A program made the translations under genes and the position numbers. Source: Ficedula albicollis (lineage: Eukaryota > Chordata > Aves > Passeriformes > Muscicapidae). Taken from it: 64,000 nt of DNA. Position 1 is the stretch's first letter. Each line of letters opens with the position of its first letter. Shown piece after piece: positions 1-18,699 of the stretch. The notes beneath the pieces are model-generated. The model searched no databases and was not told where the DNA came from. It worked only from the letters and a program-made list of their open reading frames with translations. The stretch is taken from NCBI RefSeq assembly GCF_000247815.1, contig NC_021674.1, forward strand, positions 31,070,420 to 31,134,419, in the 5' to 3' direction.

Positions 1-1799
1 GGGACATGGAGCAGACGCGAGATCCCGAGATGTTACTGTGGACTCGTCAGCTCCAAGCTTGCGTTTGAGCTCAGCCCTTCCAGGCGCTGGAGGCGCGCTC
101 AGGAGTATCGGGGCTGCGGGCAGGGATCTTGTTCAGAGCCGGGACCCAAATTGTGCGTCCCAGGCAGAGGGCCGGGTGCCAGCCCGGCTCTGAAGCGGTG
201 CGTTGAGCGCGGCCCTGGCGGTGCCCAGGGGAGCTCGGCCGGCTCTGTTGTCTCGGCTCCTGGGCTGCCCCGCAGACTGAGGCTCCTTTCATGCCTCTGC
301 ATGCTGCCTGCTCCGCCCCCCCGCTTTCTACCTGTAACACTGGCGTCCCTGTTCCTCCCCAGCCTCGGCAGAGAGGGCAGGGCCTGCTGCACTGAGTCAG
401 CTCTCGGGGCCTGGGAATTGCTAGCGCAGGCATAGAGAGCCATTGTCCCTCCATGGCCTCCTCTTCACGGTGGCTGTGGGAGAGCGGGGCTGGTTCTCCT
501 CCCATGGCAGCGCTGCAGGAGCTGGCACACTAACAGCAGGCGCAGTCGTGCTGAACGGAGCTCGCAGTCCCTGTCAAGTTTCAAATGTGGCAACAGACCC
601 TATCGTTTATGTCTGACTTCTGCAAAAGTGAACAGCGTTTCTTCGCCCCACCATCAGCCAGGGTTACGTAATACGACCAACCCAGGAGCACATGTGCAGC
701 TTCAGCCCCAGGTGAGAGCACTTAGCCCTGTTTTTGCATCCCACAGCACCTGCACAGCCTGTGATGATGCCACTGCAGCAGGAGAGATTGAATGAAGGTG
801 TCTTTTCTAGGGGAGGGGGGAGACAGAGGAGTAGGAAGCAAGCAACCTCTCTCTGGGCTGGGAATTTCTATGTCCTTTAAGTCACAGAAGGGAGATTTCT
901 GGGTGAAGCACAGCCTCATCTTTGGTCAGGTTATTGAACTGCCAGGCCCTTGCCACAGTAGCTGAGGATGAGAAAAGTCCCTCAGGTCTTTCCCAAGGGA
1001 ACAAGAGGGTTGGTGGGAGTGCTTGCTCATGAAATGGCAGGGGACTTTCTTGCCTTCAAAGCCCTTAAGTTTGTAAATCTCAAGAGTTTCTTGTGGGGGT
1101 TACTAAAGGTCACAGCTATACAATACTGGGGCCAGGTACACCCCTAGTTAGGGCCTAAATTCCTCTGACTCATTTGTTTCTGGGGGAGGAGGAATTAACA
1201 TCTCTGTCCCTTTCAGTCCCAGGGGCTTTTCTGGTGTGTGTTTATGTAGCCAGCTCAGAGCACTCTTACCTGGCCCCCAAGGCAGCTGGGAGGCTTTTTC
1301 CACTGAGGAAACTGGGGCAGGGATGTAGCATGGACCATGGAAACCTTGTACCTGATGCAGGAAGCTGCAGCTTGCTTTATGAGGGGAGGATGCAGGTGGA
1401 TGTAGGAAGTTCTTGCCTGGTTGCTCATTCTATTGAGTACCTGGTACCCTGGAATATTGCAGGTTTGCCTCTTTGAGAGAGAGGACATTGAAGGGAAGAA
1501 TTCCTTCAAGGACTATTCAAGCTGTTTTAAAGCTGGCAAGATCACTTCCTACAGCTCTAGCTGAAGAGTATCAGCTATACCTCATTGCATAGTCATGGTA
1601 AAATCCCAACCAGACAGCTGGTAGGAAACTTCCTTTCCAGCCTTGCTTTCTGGCTGTGTTTTGCCAAGCGGGTGATCCCTGGTAATTTCCTCTGAGCTGT
1701 AAGGAATGCCTTGGCACACTTCCAGGGCTGCACGGGGAGGTGGGGGAGGCTGGCAGCCCCAAACCCTGCCTCTGCTCCACTCACTTGGTGTAGCTGGAG
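1..1799. other. SLC35B2 5' flank or intron 1, no coding exon found
   Basis: The first 550 bases are GC-rich and CpG-containing, which would fit a promoter or first exon; the rest is ordinary AT/GC-mixed sequence. The first SLC35B2 coding exon found downstream begins with the third base of a codon, so a short upstream exon with the start codon must exist. I could not pick one here: several short ATG-led frames exist, but none has a convincing donor plus resemblance to the known PAPS transporter N-terminus. It may lie here or left of the window. NFKBIE, expected on this side from human gene order, is not visible. Confidence 0.4.
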
Positions 1800-2808
1800 G
1801 GGAAAGCTCTGAACTGTTTGCTTCCAGAGGAAGGTTGCTCATTGCCACAGGCTTGAAACATGAGCTTCTAGGTAGGAGTCAATTTTTCCATTCACTGACC
1901 TTTTCCTTTTCCACCCAAAAGCTGTGCTAAAGTTTAACTTATAAAGGTGAGGTGTGAGGTGCTCCTTGCATGTGGAGTAAGAGTGTAGTCAAAACCAGAT
2001 GGTTACAGCAGTGTTCTCAATAATCCTGGGAATCCAAGGTTCTAAGCCCACATGTTTCAGAACAGTCACCTTTAATGGAAGCAAGCATGTATGTCAGGCC
2101 TGTGCTTTTCAGCTCTGTGTGCTGTGCTGCCAGCATCACTGTTGTCGCTGCAGTGGGGTCTGGGTGGCCGTACTACAGGTGATGAGGATCAGGCTGCATG
2201 GTGGGTATTACAGGCAAGTGGAGTGGAGCTGCCCATGTACTAATAGCCCACCACCTGCCTCTTTCTCTCTCTGCAGATTTTGCCTTCCCCTCGTGCTGGC
2301 TTCCCTCCCTACGATGGCTACAGGTGAAGAGATCGCCCCTGCCCTGCAGGACTCGTGGGGGGACTTCTGGCTCTTCCGTTTCTTTGTGAATGCTGCTGGC
2401 TATGCGAGTATTGTGGTACCGGGCTTCCTCCTCATCCAGTACTTCAAGAGAAGGAACTACTTGGAGACAGGTTAGGAGCAGGAGCTTCCCTTCCACATCC
2501 TGCATCCCTTGGAGCTCTCTTCCCTGCCTCTGTTTACCCCACTCAGGTTGTTTCCCCAGCCTGCATTGTCAGGCCTGAGCCACTCACAGAGCTGTGTCCC
2601 AGTGCTGTCCAGCTGCTATCCTGAAACAAATTTCTCTGAGGCCCCCATGCCAGCAGATCTGGAGGCTAGTGAGGGAGGCTTCACCTCTCAAGCTGGTGCA
2701 GCATGTGGTGCCCAGGCTTTGGTTAATTGTGTCTCCACCTTCTCTTACCCTCTTCAGGCCGAGGCATTTGCTTCCCTGTCATCAAATCGTGTGTGTTTGG
2801 CTCTGAGG
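1800..2808 (+). repeat. 1,007-bp tandem duplication, left copy
   Basis: Bases 1800-2808 match 2807-3815 at an offset of 1,007 with one mismatch that I found (C at 1995, G at 3002). The copy contains intron sequence, SLC35B2 exon 2 with its acceptor and donor, the following intron, the exon 3 acceptor and the first 51 bases of exon 3. The breakpoint falls inside exon 3, so this copy of exon 3 has no donor. The join has only 2-3 bases of shared sequence (GG). It is either a very recent tandem duplication or a false duplication made from two haplotypes. Confidence 0.95.
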
Positions 2809-5800
2809 GAAAGCTCTGAACTGTTTGCTTCCAGAGGAAGGTTGCTCATTGCCACAGGCTTGAAACATGAGCTTCTAGGTAGGAGTCAATTTTTCCATTC
2901 ACTGACCTTTTCCTTTTCCACCCAAAAGCTGTGCTAAAGTTTAACTTATAAAGGTGAGGTGTGAGGTGCTCCTTGCATGTGGAGTAAGAGTGTAGTCAAA
3001 AGCAGATGGTTACAGCAGTGTTCTCAATAATCCTGGGAATCCAAGGTTCTAAGCCCACATGTTTCAGAACAGTCACCTTTAATGGAAGCAAGCATGTATG
3101 TCAGGCCTGTGCTTTTCAGCTCTGTGTGCTGTGCTGCCAGCATCACTGTTGTCGCTGCAGTGGGGTCTGGGTGGCCGTACTACAGGTGATGAGGATCAGG
3201 CTGCATGGTGGGTATTACAGGCAAGTGGAGTGGAGCTGCCCATGTACTAATAGCCCACCACCTGCCTCTTTCTCTCTCTGCAGATTTTGCCTTCCCCTCG
3301 TGCTGGCTTCCCTCCCTACGATGGCTACAGGTGAAGAGATCGCCCCTGCCCTGCAGGACTCGTGGGGGGACTTCTGGCTCTTCCGTTTCTTTGTGAATGC
3401 TGCTGGCTATGCGAGTATTGTGGTACCGGGCTTCCTCCTCATCCAGTACTTCAAGAGAAGGAACTACTTGGAGACAGGTTAGGAGCAGGAGCTTCCCTTC
3501 CACATCCTGCATCCCTTGGAGCTCTCTTCCCTGCCTCTGTTTACCCCACTCAGGTTGTTTCCCCAGCCTGCATTGTCAGGCCTGAGCCACTCACAGAGCT
3601 GTGTCCCAGTGCTGTCCAGCTGCTATCCTGAAACAAATTTCTCTGAGGCCCCCATGCCAGCAGATCTGGAGGCTAGTGAGGGAGGCTTCACCTCTCAAGC
3701 TGGTGCAGCATGTGGTGCCCAGGCTTTGGTTAATTGTGTCTCCACCTTCTCTTACCCTCTTCAGGCCGAGGCATTTGCTTCCCTGTCATCAAATCGTGTG
3801 TGTTTGGCTCTGAGGTGAAGTCTGTACATCAGGACGATGGCTCCCTGCCACCCCGAGCAGAGCCCACAGAGTCCTCCACAGCCCGACAGGTCTTCAAGCT
3901 GCTCTTCTGTGCTGCTGGTCTACAGGTAGGAATCCTGTGCATGTTTGGCTGTCCCATTCTGGAAGGAGGAAGTGGCCAGTGGGTTAGGGACTGTCAGTTC
4001 CTTGAAGACCAAGGATGCAATGCTGTCCTTGATCTAGGCTGGGTTGGAGGCTGGGACAGTTCACCTCTAAGGGCTAAGTTAGCTTTTGTCATTTGGGTTG
4101 GACCATCCTGTCTGATCAGTCCTCTAGAGCCTCTGAAAATTCTGTGATTCAGCAGATTAAGGCTGCTTTTGTTCTGGCCCTGATATCAGATCAGCAGATA
4201 GTTTGAACCCTCTTTTCTCCCAGGCTCTCACTGTCTGGGGCTGATGCATTCTGCCTTGATAGATTGAATTTGAATACTGGAGAGAAAATACTTAATTCAG
4301 CTACAGATAAACAGGAATTTAAAATCTTAGATTCCCCAAGTCTCAGCTACAGCCTGGGCATCATTGGGTAGGGAAATGTTTTTGGTCTGTGAGGATGAAA
4401 AATAGCAATGTGGGCACTGAGATAGAAAAACCCTGGTGTCCTGCAGCCAGGAAAAAACTCACTGTATGGCCTACTCCCCCAGCCCATTCAGACTTGCTGT
4501 GAGCCACTGAATTCTTCCATCTCTCTGTGTCTTAGTTTCTTGGGAGATGTGTGATGAGAGGAAGTCTGTGTTACTTCTATGAGGGGCTTGGTGCTGTTGC
4601 AACGAAAGTAGTGATGTCAACCAGGACAGTCATCATCCCTCGTGGACAATTTTGCATGCTGGTTTTGAAACTATAATTGATTTGGATATAAAAACCAGGC
4701 CTAGGGAGCTGGAAGTGAAAACCAGTGCAGAGGCAACTGGGAAAACTGCCAGAACCTGCCGCAGGGAGCTGGCACCAAAGTCACAGCTGTAAAGTAATCA
4801 GTATCAGTAATGTTCCCTGATTCGGTCAGTCTGGTTCCACAGGCTTAAAGTAGCTCAAAGCATAACTGCTCACTTTCACCAGGATGTTTGCATTGTGGGC
4901 TTTTCTCCCCTGTACACTGAGCAGGTGTGGTTTGGAACAGGATGTTCCTGGTTGTAACCACATGGGACGAGGGGTTCCCTCAGACTGGTGGAGTGGGAGG
5001 TGGTCCCGTCTCCCGGTGTCTCAGGGAAGCACTGCCATGCAGAGGATGAGACAACACTGGGGAAAGTAAGGATCTCCTGGGGACTGTTATTCCTGTTGCT
5101 GTGGGTCCTGACTCTCCCTGTGCTCCTGCTGCTTTGCAGGCTTCCTACCTCACATGGGGTGTCCTCCAGGAGCGTGTGATGACGAGAACATACGGTGCCA
5201 CTGAAACAGACCCTGGTGAGAAGTTCAAGGACTCCCAGTTCCTCGTGTTCATGAACCGCATCCTGGCCTTCACAGTGGCTGGTCTGTACTGCGCCCTGAC
5301 CAAGCAGCCACGCCACGGGGCTCCTATGTACAAATACTCCTTTGCCTCCCTCTCCAACATCCTCAGCAGCTGGTGTCAGTATGAGGCACTCAAATACATC
5401 AGTTTCCCCACCCAAGTGCTGGCCAAGGCCTCCAAAGTGATCCCAGTGATGATGATGGGCAAACTGGTGTCACGCAAGAGTTACGAGTACTGGGAGTACC
5501 TGACTGCGGCCCTCATCTCCGTGGGGGTCAGCATGTTCCTGCTCTCCAGCGGTCCTAACAGGACGGTGTCCACTGTCACCACTTTCTCTGGCATAGTGCT
5601 CCTGGCTGGCTACATCATCTTTGACAGCTTCACCTCCAACTGGCAGGACGCTCTCTTCACCTACAAGATGTCTCCCGTGCAGATGATGTTTGGCGTCAAC
5701 GTCTTCTCCTGCCTTTTCACCGTGGGCTCGCTCCTGGAGCAGGGTGCCTTGCTGGAGTCGCTGCGCTTCATGGCTCGCCACTCGGAGTTCACCGCCCACG

Positions 5801-6078
5801 CCGTGCTGCTCTCCGTGTGCTCTGCCTGCGGCCAGCTCTTCATCTTCTACACCATCAACCAGTTCGGGGCAGCCGTCTTCACCATCATCATGACGCTGCG
5901 CCAGGCCTTTGCCATCCTCCTCTCCTGCCTCATCTACGGGCACACGGTCACTGTCGTGGGTGGGCTGGGCGTGGCCGTGGTCTTCGTGGCCCTCTTTCTG
6001 CGTGTCTACGCCCGCAGCCGCATGAAGAAGTGCAGCAAGAAGCTCCCGCCGGGGGACACCCCTGTACAAAAGGTCTAA
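2277..6078 (+). CDS. SLC35B2: SLC35B2, PAPS transporter 1 (5' partial; exon 2 duplicated)
   Basis: Golgi membrane antiporter that brings the sulfate donor PAPS from cytosol into the Golgi lumen for sulfation of glycans and proteins. Coding exons: exon 2 as two identical copies (2277-2470 and 3284-3477), exon 3 (3765-3925), exon 4 (5140-6078, TAA). One exon 2 copy plus exons 3 and 4 give about 431 residues, close to the 432 of human, so the missing first exon supplies only a few codons. Recognisable stretches are [26 protein letters not shown] across the exon 2/3 join, [48 protein letters not shown] and the conserved tail VQKV. Exon 4 carries most of the multi-pass hydrophobic transporter core. 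Exon 2 is 194 nt, not a multiple of three, so including both copies would shift the frame; only one can be used in a functional mRNA. Confidence 0.95.
2758..2808 (+). pseudogene. Truncated copy of SLC35B2 exon 3
   Basis: The first 51 bases of exon 3, with the acceptor TTCAG just upstream, are present; the sequence then switches directly to intron 1 sequence of the right-hand duplicate. There is no donor at the break, so if this acceptor were used the reading frame would run into intron sequence. Confidence 0.85.
2807..3815 (+). repeat. 1,007-bp tandem duplication, right copy
   Basis: Right copy of the pair. It runs without a break into the intact remainder of exon 3, which goes on to its donor at 3926. 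This is therefore the copy in the ancestral arrangement on the 3' side, while the left copy is ancestral on the 5' side. Confidence 0.95.
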
Positions 6079-7260
6079 GGAAGCTGAGGCCATGGCATTT
6101 CAGCCATGCCTGCTGTCCTGCCTCCACTTGAGGGTATTTGCTTGATTTCTCAGAACCCGCTGAGGAGAAGAGTGGGGTATGGAGAGGCAGGACGAGTGAC
6201 TCAGTTTTCCACCTGCTTTTCCTGGGAAAGGGGCTGGAACAAGCCCAGGAAATGCTCTGGGCTGATGCAGCTCCAAACCTTTCCATTTGCCTTAATAGTC
6301 AAAGACTTAGAGCCAAGGCACAGGCCTGGGGGCACACCAGCATGGGGCTGCTGGTACTCCTGTCCCACCTCTGTCTTGTGGCTTCTCCCCAAAGTCAGTG
6401 ATGAACAAGGGAACTCCTCCCTGGCACTGTCTTGCCTTTGGCTAATGTTCCTCCAGTTCTGTTAGTATTACAGAGCTTGGCAGGAGGAAAGGGCAAGTAA
6501 AACACTAGGTTTCTTTTTGAAACACCTCTAAGAGAGGCAAGTCCCATGTTGAGCTCATCAAAGGGTGGGGAGTGCTCTTCCTCCATTCCAGGAGGGGCTC
6601 TGCGTAGTACAGGCACAACCAAGGGAAGGACTCCCAGCCTGTCCTACCCCAGGCCTGGGATCTGCTCTGGGAGGGCACTGCAGTGGAAGCCAGTACCTCC
6701 CAGTTTGGTTTTATGAATTCTTTGCCCCTGCTCCAGGACGCTTTTCTTTGCTCCCTGCACTCAGCCCAGGCTGATTTTTATCCAGTACCTGAGCTGGGCA
6801 GTGCCCAAGGCTTGCCAAGTCCTTGGAGGTTGCTTTTTGGTTACATCTGCTGATGGTACAGGCCAAAGGCTGCGCTGCCCAGAAGCCCCAGCACCACCTC
6901 GGGGTCCCTCAGTGCCATGGTTTCTGGGCTTTGCATTTGCCATTCAGACAAGCACAAACAACCCCCTCTTTTTCCTGCCTGAAGGCACTAGTCTAGCCCT
7001 GGTTTTCCCAGGGGCTGGCCAGAGGCTGTGCCTGGAGGGTTGGGACATGGGGCAGAGCCCGCTTGCGGTGCCTTGTTCCTGCTCCACAGACAGCCGGGGA
7101 ATGGAGCAGTGAAAGCTGTTCTTCCCCAGAAGCCTGGGCTTTATTGGATAATCCTTTTCTCATCAACACAACCTGACTGACAAACCAGCAGGTTTTGGTA
7201 CTTTTGCAAGGCAACTTTTTTTCTCTTTTTATTTTATTAAATTAAAAATATGCTGCATAT
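6079..7260 (+). other. SLC35B2 3' UTR
   Basis: Non-coding sequence after the TAA. Overlapping ATTAAA hexamers at 7236-7241 and 7241-7246, followed by a T-rich stretch (7283-7316), make a plausible cleavage region. I saw no other coding signal. Confidence 0.55.
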
Positions 7261-9100
7261 AGTGCCATGGACGTAAATGTGGGTTTTTTTTTTTCGTTGG
7301 TTGGGGTTTTTTTTCCATGTACCAGAGATTTCCAGCTCTTCCTGCACCTCTAGTCTCTCTGGGACAGCAAAGTTTTCTTTCAAAATACAGGTGCCTCTCT
7401 GTATTTGCCAAGGCTGGTATCAATCAGGCCTGGAGATCCTTGCACACACAGCTGGGGAGCACAGCCAGGTTTGGAATGTTGCTTATGCTGGTAGGCTGGT
7501 GAAAGAGCCATTAGCCTGAGCCTGGTTTGGCTTTTAGGTTTCCTGCACAGTGCAACTTAAGGAATTCCCAGTGGGTGTAGCTACCTAGAGGCCTGCTGAG
7601 CCCCTACCAGCCAGGGCCAATGGTGCTGTAACACCTTGTGGGGTGTACTGCAGCAGCCAGAGCCAGGAGAGACTTCAGCTGTGGCTGGTCCATCCTGCTG
7701 GGACGTGTGGGTGCTCTGGTGAAAAACTGCAGGTGAGGGCGAGTCTGGGGTCAGAGACAGGACAGGGGCCTAACACTGCTAGGGAAAGGGGATACTCACG
7801 TGAGGATTACAGGAGAAACTGAGGAGAGTAGGGTCAGTGGTGACCTAGCTGAGGCTGGAGGGGTACCAGAGCTGGTGCTGAGCACAGCCCAGGCTTCAGA
7901 GCACGTGGTTCTCCAGCAGTTTTATCTGTGTTCCTTTTCTAGTTTTGAGATTTTAGAGGTGCCTGTGCAACCTCACAGCTTTTCATCCTGCCCTACAAAT
8001 TTGCCCAAATGTCTGTACCCACCATCTGCTGACTGAAAATGGAATGTGATTTCCTTTGATTAAAAACAAACAACAAAAACTGACATTGCCAGGTTAGGAA
8101 TGAGATACAATGGCATAACCTTTCTAATTCAAATGTAGATTTATACAAAACATTAGTGGAAAAAGAAATCCCACACCATTAACTTAAAAAGTTAATTTTT
8201 ACCAATTCAGTGTTTGGCAACACCTTCCTATCCAGAGAGAAATCCTACTTTTAAATAATTTGCTAGCTCAACCCCACCACTGCCCTAGCAGGCTGCACCC
8301 ACACAGCTGCCACACTGGCAGCACAGGCAGTGTCTTGGTGTGCAGCAAGGGATTCCAGCAGGCTCTGCCTCCCTGTTGAAGATGGATACTGGCTAGAGCC
8401 CATTCTATTTTGTGCCCGCAGCAGTTGGCATGTGGGCAGCAAGAGAACTTCATGCTGGTGTCACTTTTCTCTGACAAACCCCAAGGGCCACTGTGGCCAG
8501 GGGTGACAAAGCTCACAGAGTGTGAGCTCAGTGCAAGGGCCAGCTCAATCAGAGGGGATGTCCCAGGCTTGTTGTCTAGGACACATATGGAAAGAAGCCA
8601 GATACTGGCCAACACCCAATGGCTGCAGAAGGCCAGAAAGGGCAGGCTGGAGGTGGGAGGAAAGGAGTTGAGTCTTTGGCAAGACGCAGCTTGACTGAGC
8701 TGTCACTCCAGTGCTCCACACTGCAAAGAAACAGGCAGATGGCTCTTCCACTGTCCTGCCCAAGAGGTGCTCAGGTCAAACCAGCCAGCAGCAGCCCAGG
8801 CACAGGCCCTGGCACAGCTTACCCAGCTGACCCACACAGATTGGAAGTTTGCTCCCAGGCTGGAGGGCATGCTCCAGGTGGACAACTACTGCTCATTGGA
8901 GATGATCCCACCTGCACAGCAGGTCAGGTGTTCCTTCCACCGTCTTCATCTTGCCAGGGCATGGAACATACAAAAATCACCTAAAGCGGGGCTCAGAAAA
9001 GCAGTCAGGGCACAGGGGAGACCAACACAAGAGAGTCTAATGCCCTCAGGCACAGGCTGAGACATTTTCCTCAGTTAGGCATGAAACACAAAGGACCCTG
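7261..9100. other. Intergenic, SLC35B2 to HSP90AB1 (convergent)
   Basis: The 3' ends of two convergent genes face each other here. There is a T-rich run near 7283-7316 and an AT-rich patch near 8036-8260. I see no coding exon, RNA gene or clear repeat. Confidence 0.5.
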
Positions 9101-9119
9101 CCATGTAAATCATCAATTC

Positions 9120-9125
9120 TTTAAT
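9120..9125 (-). terminator. HSP90AB1 polyadenylation signal (ATTAAA)
   Basis: ATTAAA on the minus strand, about 450 bases downstream of the HSP90AB1 stop codon. It is the best-placed hexamer for the end of this 3' UTR. Confidence 0.55.
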
Positions 9126-9574
9126 TCCAGTAGAACAAAAAACCAGAAAAATAATCAAACAAAACCCAGCCAAAATACATTATGCTGTCCTGGGGTTTAA
9201 GGGAAGCAGCAGTTCAGAGGAAGGGCTCTCCCACCCCAATGGAATAAGGACAGTGTTTGATGCCTACTGGTAACATGGGACACTCCATGAGGGGGAGAGA
9301 GGAGAAGCCTGATGCCTCCTCACACCTCTGCTCCCCATCAGCTGTTCCTACACAAGCAGAAAGACACAGAACAGACAGGCCTCGGGCTACCTGAATCACT
9401 ACTAACAAACAGGGAATCATGCCCTCCTGCACCCTGCCAAAAACAACCCCAACCAAACAGTGCCAAAAGAACAGCCACCACCAAGAAGTCAGTAGCAGCT
9501 GGTGGGAGCAGACCATCTTCTAAACAGACATGATAGAGCAGAGGTCTGGCAGGTGAAGGAAGAACCCTCCTCTT

Positions 9575-16008
<6,434 letters not shown>

Positions 16009-16113
16009 CTGCAAGGCAAACACAGGCCTATTTCAGCGCACTTTCAGGCTATAAGAACCAGGGAGGCAGTGGAGGGTGCATCAGGCCCAGCCCGTCCCCC
16101 ATCCCGTCCCTAC

Positions 16114-16137
16114 CGTCTCGGGCGTGAGGGACCGGCG
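16114..16137 (-). other. HSP90AB1 non-coding exon 1 (approximate 5' end)
   Basis: The minus strand shows a good donor (ACG/GTAGGG, intron from 16113) and a TATA box about 30 bases upstream of the presumed start. The coding ATG lies on the next acceptor at 16008, so this exon is entirely 5' UTR, as in other vertebrate HSP90AB1 genes. The 5' end is estimated from TATA spacing. Confidence 0.6.
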
Positions 16138-16162
16138 AAAAGGGCGCACCGCGCACCGGCAG

Positions 16163-16171
16163 CTTTTTATA
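16163..16171 (-). promoter_or_regulatory. HSP90AB1 TATA box (TATAAAAAG)
   Basis: TATAAAAAG on the minus strand, roughly 30 bases upstream of the inferred exon 1 start and inside a CpG island. Confidence 0.75.
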
Positions 16172-16418
16172 GGCACGGAGCGGGGAGGGCGCCTCACGGC
16201 ACATTGTATCCTTCCGCCTTAAAGCGGTCTTGTTCAGAGAACTACAGATGGATGGCGCATGGGAGGCGTCGGCGTTGCCCTTTAGCGGCGGCCATGGCGG
16301 GGACGGCTGTGCAGTGGACGCTCGGCTTCATGCTGCTGCTGTGCGGTCGCCAGCCGCGGCCGCCCTTCGCCGCGACGCTCGGAGGGGCCGCAGGACCGGC
16401 ACTTCCGAGCGCCGCGGC

Positions 16419-16420
<2 letters not shown>

Positions 16421-16468
<48 letters not shown>
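16421..16468 (+). repeat. Poly-G tract, 48 bp, HSP90AB1 promoter
   Basis: An uninterrupted G run on the + strand (C on the HSP90AB1 sense strand), about 290 bases upstream of the inferred start site. It is bounded by a 10-bp direct repeat, GCGCCGCGGC, at 16409-16418 and 16468-16477. Confidence 0.95.
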
Positions 16469-16473
<5 letters not shown>

Positions 16474-16605
16474 CGGCAAGGGGCGGCGGGGCGCTCCGGG
16501 GAGGAACTTTTTCCGCGCCCCGTGGCGGAGGAACACAGCTGCGGCTGGGAGGAATTCCAGAGTGTTCCACGGAGGTTACGGCGGCGCCTCTACGGCTCCA
16601 TGGCT

Positions 16606-16826
<221 letters not shown>

Positions 16827-17124
16827 CTGCGGCAGGGAGCCGGGAAGCCGCCTGTCCCAGCTCCATCCTGCAGCTCCCCCCGAGGCCGGGAGCCGCGTAG
16901 CTGTGCCGGCCTGGGGCTGCGTGTGGGCGCAGCACAGCGCGGGGAGGGGCGGGGACAGAAGGTGTCAGCGCCGGAGTGTGCGGCAGGCCCGCGTCGCCGA
17001 TGCAAAACAGTGTTTGGAGGCTTGTCTTTTAAGTATCCAAGGGAAATGATAATGTAAATCAATCGTAAGCCTTACCGTTCTAGTATCTGCGGCACTCTCT
17101 CTGCTTCTGAGCTCCTCAGCACCA

Positions 17125-17585
17125 GAGAGACGTGGAGCCTCGGGAGCTGGTCCAGCGGAGGGTAACAAAGACCATTAAGGGACAGGAGCATCTCTCTTAA
17201 GAGCAAAGGATGAGGGAGCTGGGCCTATTCAAACTCGAGATGACTGACGGGGAGCTCACCAATGTCTGTAAGTGTCTCAAGGGAAGGTGTCGAGGTTAGA
17301 GACAGCCTCTGCTCGGTGCTGCAATAGGACAAGAGGCAGAGGCCAGAAACTGATGCACAGGAAATGCCACCTGAATACGAGGAAGAACTTTTTTTGCTAT
17401 GTAGGTGACCCAGCAGTGAAACAGACTGCCCACAGAGATCGTACAGACTCTCTCACTGGAGATGCTCAAGAACTGTCTGGACACAATCCTGTGCCATGTG
17501 TTCTAGGAGAACCCTGCTTAAGCAGAGGTTTGGACCAGATGATCCACCGTGGTTGCTTCCAGCCTGACCCATTCTGTGTTGAAGC
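17125..17585 (+). mobile_element. CR1 LINE fragment between HSP90AB1 and SLC29A1
   Basis: CR1 3' region in the forward direction. Recognisable parts are GGAGCATCTCTCTTAAGAGC, GAGGGAGCTGGGCCTATTCA, CACCTGAATACGAGGAAGAA and the end GGTTTGGACCAGATGATCCA. Frame-disrupting differences show it is dead. Confidence 0.85.
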
Positions 17586-17849
17586 TGTGGGTATAAAAGC
17601 CCTGACCAGCAAAAGAAGCTGGAAGTGGGATGAGGGACCCGAGCTCCCAGATGGGTTTTGATGCCTGGTGGTGCAAAGGAAGAGGTGATGTCTGTGAATG
17701 ATGTGGGACAGAGGGAGGGAGATTCCTGCTGGCAGGCTGGTGTAGTTCACCCCAGGAGCAGGAGGTGGCACTCTGGCTGTTCCCAGGCACGAGGAAAGCT
17801 CCCAGGTGCTGTGCTGCAGGTCACCCCACCTCAAAGGTGCATCTGCTCT

Positions 17850-18535
17850 TTATCAGAGGGTGGTCCCTTGGTGTACCTCGAGGGCAGCATCTCTGGGGTG
17901 CTGGTGGATGAGAGACTGGCCATGAGTTCGCCATGTGCACTCACAGCTTTGAAAGACAGTGGTGTTCTGGGTTGCATCCAAAGCAGCACGGCCAGTAGGG
18001 CAAGGGACAGTTTTCTGCCCCTCTGCTCTGGTGAGAGCCCACCTGCAGTGCTGCATCCAGCTCTGGGGTCCCCAGCACAGGAAGGACATGGACCTGTTGG
18101 AGATAGTCCATAGGAGGACCACCAACATGATCAGAGAGACGGATCACCTCTCCCACAAGGGAAGTCTGAGAGAATTTGGATCATTGAGCCTGGAGAAGGC
18201 TTTGGTGTGACCTAATTGTGGCCTTCCAGTACCTGAAGGGGACCTACAATAAAGATGGACAGGGACAAAGCGTATGTAGTTACAGGACAAGGGGGAAAGG
18301 TTTCAGAGGGAAGGTTTAGATATTGGGCCAGAAATATATTGCTCTGAGGGTGGTGAGGCACTGGAACAGGTTGTCCAGAGAAGCTGTGAATGCCCTATCC
18401 CTCAAAATCCTCAAGGCCAGGCTACAAGTAACCTGGTGTAGTGAAGTTGTCACAGCCCATGGCAGGGGCTTTGGAACTGGTTGATTTCAAGGCCCCTTGC
18501 ACCCTGAACCATTCTGATTTTATGGTTCTACCATC
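17850..18535 (+). mobile_element. Second, longer CR1 LINE fragment
   Basis: Forward-strand CR1 sequence with the reverse-transcriptase-end text typical of avian CR1 (CTGCATCCAGCTCTGGGGTC, GAAGGACATGGACCTGTTGG, GTGAGGCACTGGAACAGG). It ends near the terminal ACCATTCTGATTTTATGGTT. It is separated from the previous CR1 by about 260 bases and differs from it in the overlapping region, so it is a separate insertion or an old split element. Confidence 0.85.
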
Positions 18536-18699
18536 CCCTTCCCACACTGGCTGTGTCCTCATAGCTGGGCCTGGCTGTGCAGGGGATGCACACACTATTC
18601 CCACATCTGATGGTGGTTTCAGGGGAGCACAGGACACCAAGGAAATGCCAGTGCCTTCTCATTTCAACCCTTGACCTTCCACAGCCACTCTCCCCTGTG

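Noticed and set aside
5470..6093. 207-codon minus-strand frame opposite SLC35B2 exon 4
   Set aside because: Shadow of a GC-rich coding exon on the other strand; His/Glu/Gly-rich with no recognisable domain.
16551..16568. Possible heat shock element upstream of HSP90AB1 (TTCC repeated 10 bp apart)
   Set aside because: Only two TTC modules with a gap, no third in-phase inverted module; below what I would call a heat shock element.
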